Of a stretch of 5,446 nt of DNA, positions 1 to 5,446 are shown piece after piece (within the stretch, counting starts at the first letter, position 1; each line of letters starts with the position of its first letter). The notes under the pieces were generated by a model. The model saw only the letters and a list, made by a program, of their open reading frames with translations, was not told the origin of the DNA and did no database searches. The DNA comes from CAYURR01 sp964446745 (lineage in GTDB: Bacteria > Bacillota > Clostridia > Lachnospirales > WQUN01): assembly GCA_964446745.1 (NCBI GenBank), contig CAYURR010000187.1:1-5446 (forward strand). The letters are read 5' to 3'. The translations under genes were made by a program, and so were the position numbers.

Positions 1-7
1 AACAACG

Positions 8-1288
8 GTGTTTGCGTTTTTATTACATATGATACTCTATAATGTGCTAAAGGGTAATATACGCAGAAGCAGGTGCGTAGCTCGTTTGTATACTGTTGCA
101 GTCGCTATATTAACTGTTTATGTTTATCTGCGCTATGTGTCCAATAGCGCTCCCGTAAATGGATATGAATTTATAGCAATTATGCTTGTGGCACTTGTAG
201 GGGGGGCGGTATATTCCTATCTCAGTACCTTTAATATTTTTCAAATAATGTTTTTATACTTGGCATCTATGAATGTCATGATCGACACTATACATGTTTC
301 ATTGTTAGTATATAGATTGATTGATCATATTAACCATGACACTGTTGGTTATTTTAGCTCAGCGGTTATGGGAGCTATCTTGGGTTCAATCTTTTTATTG
401 TATTTAGGAACGCGTTTTTTCATACCGGCTGTGAATGCAAGTGAGAATATGCGGTATTGGAGATTTATATGGGTATTGCCGCTGCTTGACATTATTATGT
501 TCCAGTTAAAGATAATCAGTGATTTTTGGACGGATCCTGAGTCCTATAAACTGGAAGAATTGTTTTTCTTAATCATGCGTACGGCCGCGCTATGTAACAC
601 CTATTATGTAATCCTACGGATGCAGGTGGAGACTCAGCGCAGTATAACTGCTAAACAAGAGGCGAGTGCCATGGCACGCCATATATACCTACAAAAGGCC
701 CAATATAAAAAAGTAAGCGGTTATATCCAGGAAACGGCTCGTATACGCCATGATATGCGCCAACATTTTCTGTCCATAAGGGGCTTTATACGCAGTAACG
801 ATATATCAGGCCTCAACAGATATTTAGCGGAATTGGAACAATCCGAATTTACGGATGATGTGGTTTCGGTTTGTGCAAATCATGCCGCTAACATTGTTTT
901 CTCGCATTATATATCACTCGCGAAACAAAAGGGCGTAGACGTAATGATCAATGCGGATATACCCGAGGAATACGGCATATCAGAGTCGGATATGTGTATA
1001 GTGTTGGGTAATCTGATGGAAAACGCTGTTGAAGCTGCAACAACGCATACAAATACTCAGAAAGGCTTTATTGAAATTAAGGCTCACCCAGCCGGTAAAC
1101 AACTCGTATTACTAATAATGAATAGTTACGAGAAGCCTGTGAGGCGATCAGGAGAAGGTTTCTTGTCGGCTACGCATGATGGGGAAGGCATGGGAATAAA
1201 ATCCGTAAAACGTATCGTAGAAAAGAATAACGGTGTCATTAGGATAACCTATGATTATAATACTTTTAAGGTATATATTTTGTTTTGA
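8..1288 (+). CDS. AgrC-like GHKL sensor histidine kinase (probably 5'-partial)
   Basis: Membrane sensor kinase that would autophosphorylate on a histidine and pass phosphate to a response regulator, typically a LytTR-type one for this family; no regulator is visible here. The N-terminal ~205 residues hold about six or seven hydrophobic segments (roughly 1-14, 23-44, 52-75, 77-105, 115-139, 149-170, 182-205). A short helical linker follows, then the phosphoacceptor motif RIRHDMRQH with H248, as in the RHD motif of AgrC/CitA-type kinases. The ATPase domain shows the N-box GNLMENAVEAA (N335, N339) and the glycine box GEGMG (G392, G394, G396), ending at residue 426. The GTG at base 8 is only the first start inside the window: the frame is open to the edge, the first membrane segment is too short, and no ribosome binding site can be seen, so the true start probably lies upstream. 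No extracellular sensor domain is visible; the signal is probably sensed in the membrane and is unknown. Confidence 0.88.
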   Translation: MFAFLLHMILYNVLKGNIRRSRCVARLYTVAVAILTVYVYLRYVSNSAPVNGYEFIAIMLVALVGGAVYSYLSTFNIFQIMFLYLASMNVMIDTIHVSLLVYRLIDHINHDTVGYFSSAVMGAILGSIFLLYLGTRFFIPAVNASENMRYWRFIWVLPLLDIIMFQLKIISDFWTDPESYKLEELFFLIMRTAALCNTYYVILRMQVETQRSITAKQEASAMARHIYLQKAQYKKVSGYIQETARIRHDMRQHFLSIRGFIRSNDISGLNRYLAELEQSEFTDDVVSVCANHAANIVFSHYISLAKQKGVDVMINADIPEEYGISESDMCIVLGNLMENAVEAATTHTNTQKGFIEIKAHPAGKQLVLLIMNSYEKPVRRSGEGFLSATHDGEGMGIKSVKRIVEKNNGVIRITYDYNTFKVYILF

Positions 1289-1376
1289 TATTCATTATAT
1301 GAATAGTTATAAATAACTGTACTATATGTTATACTGTAGCGAATGAATATAACAAATGGTTAGGGGGTAAGTTGGC
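1289..1376 (+). promoter_or_regulatory. AT-rich gap with candidate promoter and repeats before the chemoreceptor gene
   Basis: This 88-base gap has no terminator-like hairpin, so read-through from the kinase gene is possible. It also holds a plausible sigma-A -10 box, TATACT at 1330-1335. The matching -35 position (1307-1312, TTATAA, 17-base spacer) is a poor match, so any promoter would be weak or activator-dependent. Around it lie two short palindromes: TTCAT-TAT-ATGAA at 1291-1303 and AGTTAT-AA-ATAACT at 1305-1318, the second covering the -35 position. Direct repeats are GTTATA at 1306-1311 and 1328-1333 (22 bases apart) and ACTGTA at 1316-1321 and 1333-1338. The Shine-Dalgarno-like AGGGGGT at 1362-1368 serves the next gene. 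The promoter call is an inference from position and one good hexamer. Confidence 0.35.
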
Positions 1377-3719
1377 ATGAGGATCAGTACGTTTTCAAGG
1401 ATCAATATAGCCGTAACGTTCGCTACATTTTTACTTATTGTCATTTCTACGTTATGGCAGGGTATAAACAATCGCATAATGGTAACGCACGCAAGGCAAT
1501 CCGTCACACTCGTGAATACGGGTGAGGCACTGTGGACGGCGTCGGGCACGCTGTCTGAATACATAGTAAAATATGGGGAGACCGGTGAAAAACAATATCT
1601 TGATGCATATAATAAAGACTTAAATGTAAATAAGACGAGAGAGAAAGCGATCGAAGTATTACAAAAAAACGGTATATCCGCGGATGAGTTTGCTATTGTG
1701 CAACAGATCAAAAAACTGTCTGACGAGATTGTTACTATCAATCAAGCTGCCATAGAATTAATCGCCTCTGGGGATCATGAAGCTGCAAATGATATCTTGT
1801 TTGGTACGGATTATCTATCGAAGCTCGATAATATGGATACTGCGTTCAATCAGTTTCAGTCATTACTCTCAGCGAGGCTCGTCAGTGATACGGATGCGAT
1901 TGAACACCGTTCGATGTTGCTTGAGAATATGTCGTTCTGGTCCGTGATGTTATTCCTAATAGTCCAGATCATCGTATTTTTCTTTACACGCAGAAAGATT
2001 ACCACCCCGATAAAACGACTGAGCGATGCTATCGAGGATCTTGCAAACGGCAAACTGGATGCAGTGCTAGATATAAAACGTGACAATTCTGAGACCGGGG
2101 TTGCTGCTGAGGCATACGATAAGGTAACGGCTTCGTTGGACCGCTTGATTAAGGGTATCGAACGTATCAGGCATTCTAATACGATAGGCAATCTGCGCGA
2201 CAGGGGCAATGAAAACCTTTTGCCCGGTGGGTATAACGAAATCGTAAAGGGTATCAACGGTATTATCGATTCGATGCGAAACTACCTTGAATATATACCC
2301 ATTCCGATTATGATACTGGATAAAAACCGTAAAATGCTCTATGCAAATAAAACCTGCCTCGCCTTAATAGGAAAAGACATCGATGAAACTAAGGGTTTTA
2401 GATGCTGTGATTTTTTTGATTCGTTGCATTGCAATACTAAAAATTGTTGCGTGGACAAGGCACTGAGGGATGGTAAGGTTTATACGGCTCCCAATGTAGT
2501 CAGACATCCGTCCGGTGATATCTATATAGACTATACGGGTGTGCCGATATTTGATGAAAAGGGCGAGGTCGTCGCTGCGATGGAGTACATATTCGTGACG
2601 ACCGAAATGGTGAAGCAACACGCCAGAATGGAGAAGAAATCAGCGTACCAGACGGCGGAGGTTGCAAAGATCAGCGAACAGCTGAGTTTACTCGCGCAGG
2701 GGCATTTGAGCATCAAGTATGAGGTTGCTGATCCGGATGAGGATACGGCTCCGGAATATCAGAACTTCAAGATGATAGCCGACAGCCTGAATAATGCAAC
2801 GGAGCTAATTAAAAACAGTGTCGATGAAATATCACGTAATCTATCCAAGATGGCGCATAAGAACTTTGACATCAATATTGAGGGACGGTATCTCGGGGAT
2901 TTTGTATCGCTCAAGACATCTATGCAGGATATTGTAGCGAACATGAACGGAATACTGAGCGAGGTTAATCAAATGTCGGCAGCATTGCATTTGGCCTCAG
3001 AACAGATCACGCATGTCTCACTGATCGTCTCAGACGGTTCACAAAAGCAATCAAGGGCTGTTCAGGAAATATTGGCCAGTATTGGACAACTCGATAAGCA
3101 AGCCGCTATAAACGTTGAAAACGCTTTTAAGGCATCGGAGTATACAAAGAACTCGAAGCAAAACGCCGAAAACAGCGGTGAAAAAATGGCTCAGATGGTG
3201 CTCGCGATGGAGTCTATTAAAAAATCGTCCGATAATATCATAAAGATCATTAAGCTGATCGATGAAATCTCCTTCCAGACGAACCTGCTTGCGCTAAACG
3301 CATCTGTAGAGGCCGCAAGGGCAGGGGAGCATGGTAAGGGCTTCTCTGTGGTAGCTGAAGAGGTCGGAAATCTGGCCGGTCGCAGCAATGCCGCTACAAA
3401 GGAATCCGGCGAGCTCGTAGAAAGATCGATGGAAAGTGTGGCATCGGGTGTAAGTCTTGTGAATGAGACGAGGTCATATCTGGGCTTAATATTCGATCAG
3501 ATAAACGATACGATCGATATCGTTAACTCGATATCGGAATCAGCTGAAATGCAAAAGCACTCGATCGGAAGCATATCCTCAGGTATCAATGACATAGCCA
3601 ACATCACAATGCAAAACTCCGCCGAAGCCCAAAACTGCGCCGCAGCCTCAGAGGAACTATCGGCACAGTTTGCGATATTGAACCAGAAGATGAGCGAATT
3701 TAAACTGAAGGCATTATAA
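1377..3719 (+). CDS. Methyl-accepting chemotaxis protein with 4-helix-bundle sensor, multiple HAMP units and a cysteine-rich PAS domain
   Basis: Transmembrane chemoreceptor that would control CheA through CheW. Domains in order: TM1 (about 9-27); an extracytoplasmic four-helix-bundle ligand region (about 30-184) with the family-typical YGETGEKQYLDAY stretch; TM2 (187-204); HAMP from about 205 with P211; a second HAMP-like unit (about 258-303); a PAS domain (about 304-411) with C343, C344, C352, C357 and C358; two further HAMP-like units (about 425-525); and the MCP signalling hairpin (about 525-775). The hairpin tip is nearly canonical, E630 to F656, including EISFQTNLLALNASVEAARA. No CheR-tethering NWETF-type tail is seen. 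The ATG is supported by AGGGGGT eight bases upstream, and residues 2-8 give a short positively charged cytoplasmic start before TM1. It lies 88 bases after the kinase gene on the same strand. The ligand is unknown; the cysteine cluster suggests a second, cytoplasmic input such as redox, metal or heme. The MCP assignment is very secure, the domain edges approximate. Confidence 0.97.
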   Translation: MRISTFSRINIAVTFATFLLIVISTLWQGINNRIMVTHARQSVTLVNTGEALWTASGTLSEYIVKYGETGEKQYLDAYNKDLNVNKTREKAIEVLQKNGISADEFAIVQQIKKLSDEIVTINQAAIELIASGDHEAANDILFGTDYLSKLDNMDTAFNQFQSLLSARLVSDTDAIEHRSMLLENMSFWSVMLFLIVQIIVFFFTRRKITTPIKRLSDAIEDLANGKLDAVLDIKRDNSETGVAAEAYDKVTASLDRLIKGIERIRHSNTIGNLRDRGNENLLPGGYNEIVKGINGIIDSMRNYLEYIPIPIMILDKNRKMLYANKTCLALIGKDIDETKGFRCCDFFDSLHCNTKNCCVDKALRDGKVYTAPNVVRHPSGDIYIDYTGVPIFDEKGEVVAAMEYIFVTTEMVKQHARMEKKSAYQTAEVAKISEQLSLLAQGHLSIKYEVADPDEDTAPEYQNFKMIADSLNNATELIKNSVDEISRNLSKMAHKNFDINIEGRYLGDFVSLKTSMQDIVANMNGILSEVNQMSAALHLASEQITHVSLIVSDGSQKQSRAVQEILASIGQLDKQAAINVENAFKASEYTKNSKQNAENSGEKMAQMVLAMESIKKSSDNIIKIIKLIDEISFQTNLLALNASVEAARAGEHGKGFSVVAEEVGNLAGRSNAATKESGELVERSMESVASGVSLVNETRSYLGLIFDQINDTIDIVNSISESAEMQKHSIGSISSGINDIANITMQNSAEAQNCAAASEELSAQFAILNQKMSEFKLKAL

Positions 3720-3722
3720 AAT

Positions 3723-3765
3723 AAAAAGGCTGCTCCGGATGTATATAAACCGGGGCAGCCTTTTT
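3723..3765. terminator. Bidirectional intrinsic terminator between convergent genes
   Basis: An 11-bp GC-rich stem pairs 3728-3738 (GGCTGCTCCGG) with 3750-3760 (CCGGGGCAGCC), with one G-T wobble and an 11-base loop at 3739-3749. It is preceded by A3723-A3727 and followed by T3761-T3766, so the stem can extend by A-T pairs and gives a U-tract transcript on either strand. It starts four bases after the chemoreceptor stop codon and lies 33 bases past the stop of the convergent S-component gene, so it can end both transcription units. Confidence 0.92.
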
Positions 3766-3798
3766 TATTCAAACGTTAAATGCTAGGTGTATGTAAAA

Positions 3799-4596
3799 TT
3801 AGTTCTGCAGATATCCTGTAATCAGCGTGCCGATCGATGCGATACCGGCTATGAGCACAACACCCATGTTTCTCGTGTCGCCGCCAAACTGGAACGCTAT
3901 CTGGCCTGCGCCGAACGCCACGAACAATGAAATGACCAAGCCACCAATGACAAATAAGATCATCGCGATAGCAGCAGTCTTTGCAATAGCACCGCCCTTA
4001 GGCAAGTCTTCCTCGTTCATAACGTCTTTCCAGTACAGATCCCATTTCTTGATACGTGGGAACAACAAAATGGTGATTGGTAAGCCTAAAAAGATTGCTG
4101 CTACAGCGTTGTTGATCGGGATGATGCAACCGAGGGCCGCGAACGGAACAAGACCCAACAGATCAACGCCCCATGCGATAACCAGACCGCAAGCAGCCGA
4201 AGCAACGATAGCGCTGATCAGATACAAGCTGATCTTTTTACCGTTTTTACAATCGGGCTCTGTATTGCCGCCTCCCAAGAAACCGAGGTTGTCCCAGAGT
4301 TTGTAGGGTATAAAGGCAAACAAGAAATTGCCGACAAAACCGAACACCGAACCCCAACCGCTGGAACCACCGATCAGATCGCCGATCGTGTTACCGATAG
4401 CGGCGCCCCATGCGCCAGCGGGCCCGAAGAACAGGCCGAACGCAACGGGTATCATGTTACCCGGGCGCAACTCGGTAATACCCGGGATAAGCGGGATTGC
4501 CTTGAACGGGATCAAGATGGCCGCGTAAATAGCCGCCGTCAAGGCTGTGAGCACAATCATCTTAGTACTCTTCCACATTTTAAGAACTTCACGCAT
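3799..4596 (-). CDS. ECF transporter S component (substrate-binding membrane subunit), substrate unknown
   Basis: Very hydrophobic 265-residue protein that would bind a vitamin-like or other micronutrient and dock on EcfT for uptake. The first membrane helix has the small-residue AxxxA pattern used by S components to contact EcfT (A18-A22, A21-A25, A22-A26). A glycine-rich block follows, ELRPGNMIPVAFGLFFGP from E42, leading to GAAIGNTIGDLIGG with N69 and D73, a layout I recognise from uncharacterised ECF S components. Further hydrophobic segments lie near 83-100, 122-142, 147-180, 203-229 and 243-263, separated by a charged loop (181-200). At 265 residues it is longer than the usual 170-200, mainly through the last ~60 residues. 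It starts 12 bases after the ecfT-like gene, with the strong ribosome binding site AAGGAGGT six bases from the ATG, so M1 is preferred over M7. No signature residues let me assign queuosine, thiamine, cobalamin or another known substrate. Confidence 0.85.
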   Translation of the reverse strand: MREVLKMWKSTKMIVLTALTAAIYAAILIPFKAIPLIPGITELRPGNMIPVAFGLFFGPAGAWGAAIGNTIGDLIGGSSGWGSVFGFVGNFLFAFIPYKLWDNLGFLGGGNTEPDCKNGKKISLYLISAIVASAACGLVIAWGVDLLGLVPFAALGCIIPINNAVAAIFLGLPITILLFPRIKKWDLYWKDVMNEEDLPKGGAIAKTAAIAMILFVIGGLVISLFVAFGAGQIAFQFGGDTRNMGVVLIAGIASIGTLITGYLQN

Positions 4597-4602
4597 TAAA
4601 AT

Positions 4603-4610
4603 ACCTCCTT
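4603..4610 (-). promoter_or_regulatory. Ribosome binding site of the S-component gene, overlapping the ecfT stop
   Basis: Read on the - strand this is AAGGAGGT, a near-perfect anti-Shine-Dalgarno match, six bases before the ATG at 4596-4594. Its first two bases lie in the TAA stop codon (4611-4609) of the upstream ecfT-like gene. This fixes the start of the S component and suggests close translational coupling of the two membrane subunits. Confidence 0.85.
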
Positions 4611-5388
4611 AAGATATTAAAATAAAAACCGACGTGTAGAAGGTGAAACGGTAATAGATAGCTGCGGCGAAGAGGAGTAGTACGCATAAGCAGAACACAT
4701 AGTCGGAGGCGGAGAATTTTATCTGCATATACTGCGTACGTTTATCGGAATATCCAAAGCCCTTGGACTCGAGAGCCATGGAGAAAACGTTTGTACCTCG
4801 GATGACCGATACGATTGCGGGGACCATCAGCGGCAGGTATTTCTTGAGTCGCGTCAATATGGAGCCGCTGTCCACATCGAGCCCGCGGGATTTTTGAGCC
4901 TGTAGTATAGTAAATCCGGTATTGACAATCAGCGGAACCATACGTATGGCGGTCGACATTGCGAATGCGCCGCGATACGATAGCCCGAGCTTTATCAGCG
5001 CAGCGGACATTTCCTCGATTTTTGTGGTCGATATGAACGCGAGGCTTGAAATTACGATAACGATCAACGCAAGCCCGGCTGATGCGCCCTTATTCAAGCC
5101 GTCTATTGTGATAAACCAAAGAACCGGCTGTCCGGTACGTATAGAAATCGTCCACATGATGAATGAAACTGTGAAGATCGATAGATAAACAAATTTAAGC
5201 TTTAGTATGTTTTTGCTGCACTTACCGAGAGATGCGTAGATCAAAGCGAGTGTAAGCAATCCGATTTGAATAAACACATTATAAAACATCAACGCGGTCG
5301 CCATAAAGAAGCAGACAACGAGCATCTTTGTACGTGGGTCGAGCCTGTGAAGAAAGGAGTCCCTATCCAGATACATAAACAAATCCAT
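4609..5388 (-). CDS. ecfT: ECF transporter transmembrane coupling protein EcfT (CbiQ family)
   Basis: Membrane subunit that links the ATPases of an energy-coupling factor transporter to the S component. The N-terminus has the family motif LDPRTKM (L16-M22), followed by hydrophobic segments near 22-51, 65-82, 102-120 and 140-158 and a last one near 228-255. Between them lies the long cytoplasmic coupling region with the two short motifs that seat in the ATPase grooves. The first is AQKSRGLD with S167-R168-G169; the second is ALESKGFG with S208-K209-G210, where the family usually has Ala-Arg-Gly. The length of 259 residues is normal. The ATG is supported by AAAGGGG at 5403-5397, eight bases upstream and inside the end of the preceding gene. 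It lies between a probable ATPase gene (4-base gap) and the S component (12-base gap), the expected make-up of an ECF operon. Since the S gene is adjacent, this may be a dedicated rather than shared module, but that is an inference. Confidence 0.94.
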   Translation of the reverse strand: MDLFMYLDRDSFLHRLDPRTKMLVVCFFMATALMFYNVFIQIGLLTLALIYASLGKCSKNILKLKFVYLSIFTVSFIMWTISIRTGQPVLWFITIDGLNKGASAGLALIVIVISSLAFISTTKIEEMSAALIKLGLSYRGAFAMSTAIRMVPLIVNTGFTILQAQKSRGLDVDSGSILTRLKKYLPLMVPAIVSVIRGTNVFSMALESKGFGYSDKRTQYMQIKFSASDYVFCLCVLLLFAAAIYYRFTFYTSVFILIS

Positions 5389-5392
5389 TGTA

Positions 5393-5446
5393 TCAGCCCC
5401 TTTCCGCTATATATTCCATCTCGTCGAGCGAGAGGATGGTAGAGCC
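5393..5446 (-). CDS. C-terminal end of an upstream gene, probably an ECF ATPase (EcfA-like), 5' part outside window
   Basis: Reading the - strand from the window edge, one frame is open for 17 codons, GSTILSLDEMEYIAERG, and stops at TGA (5395-5393), four bases before the EcfT start. The acidic LSLDEMEYIAERG tail resembles the stretch near the end of ECF-type ABC ATPases (compare the common pattern EVLSDEELL...G), and an ATPase gene directly before ecfT is the standard order. The visible part contains no Walker, signature or H-loop motif, so identity rests mainly on context and tight spacing. If it is an ATPase, it ends sooner after this helix than many EcfA proteins do. Confidence 0.55.
   Translation of the reverse strand, partial: GSTILSLDEMEYIAERG

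Noticed and set aside
1310..1340. Possible SigD-type (flagellar) promoter before the chemoreceptor, starting from TAAA at 1310-1313
   Set aside because: No CCGATAT-like -10 box lies 14-16 bases downstream; the bases there read as a sigma-A-like TATACT region instead.
1322..1741. Open reading frame of 139 codons on the - strand, and shorter ones at 1856-2257, 2364-2621, 2531-2716, 2759-2944, 3191-3388 and 3497-3772
   Set aside because: All are opposite or nearly all opposite the chemoreceptor gene, whose + strand reading is certain; their products are low-complexity Ser/Ile-rich shadows without recognisable domains.
3827..4306. Open reading frame of 159 codons on the + strand
   Set aside because: It lies wholly antisense to the S-component gene, is rich in Pro, Ala and Asn as expected from reversed membrane-protein codons, and has no convincing ribosome binding site or family resemblance.
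4597..4608. Riboswitch controlling the S component, which could have named its substrate
   Set aside because: Only 12 bases separate it from the ecfT-like gene, so no aptamer can fit; any riboswitch would lie upstream of the operon, outside the window.
4922..5188. 88-codon + strand frame, and a 66-codon frame at 4328-4528
   Set aside because: Antisense shadows of the ecfT and S-component genes with no supporting features.

Overview
The window looks like chromosomal DNA from a Firmicutes (probably Clostridia-type) bacterium. The evidence is an AgrC-like GHKL histidine kinase, a 4-helix-bundle/poly-HAMP chemoreceptor of a kind common in motile clostridia, an ECF-type vitamin/micronutrient transporter, strong purine-rich ribosome binding sites (AAGGAGGT), and moderate, somewhat AT-leaning base composition. 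This placement is inferred from gene families; there is no rRNA or marker gene to confirm it.

Layout. The left part (about 8-3719) is read on the + strand. It holds a membrane sensor histidine kinase, probably cut at its 5' end by the window edge, then an 88-base AT-rich gap with palindromes, direct repeats and a candidate promoter, then a 780-residue methyl-accepting chemotaxis protein. The right part (about 3799-5446) is read on the - strand. In transcription order it holds the last codons of a gene that is probably the ECF ATPase, then the ECF coupling protein EcfT, then an ECF substrate-binding (S) component. These three are packed with gaps of 4 and 12 bases and look like one operon. The two blocks converge on one strong hairpin with A-tract and T-tract flanks at 3723-3765 that can serve as terminator for both.

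How the genes work together. On the left, two signal-input proteins lie in tandem: a kinase that should act through a LytTR- or CitB-like response regulator (not in the window), and a chemoreceptor that feeds the CheA/CheW pathway. The chemoreceptor carries a PAS domain with five cysteines packed in 16 residues, which suggests metal, heme or redox sensing inside the cell. On the right, EcfT couples ATP hydrolysis by EcfA-type ATPases to uptake by the S component. The substrate of this S component cannot be named from sequence alone; it has an unusually long C-terminus with about two extra membrane segments.

I see no RNA genes, mobile elements, CRISPR arrays or riboswitches. The window is mostly ordinary in gene content. 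The items most worth a second look are the cysteine-cluster PAS domain, the unassigned S component, and the repeat-rich gap between kinase and chemoreceptor.
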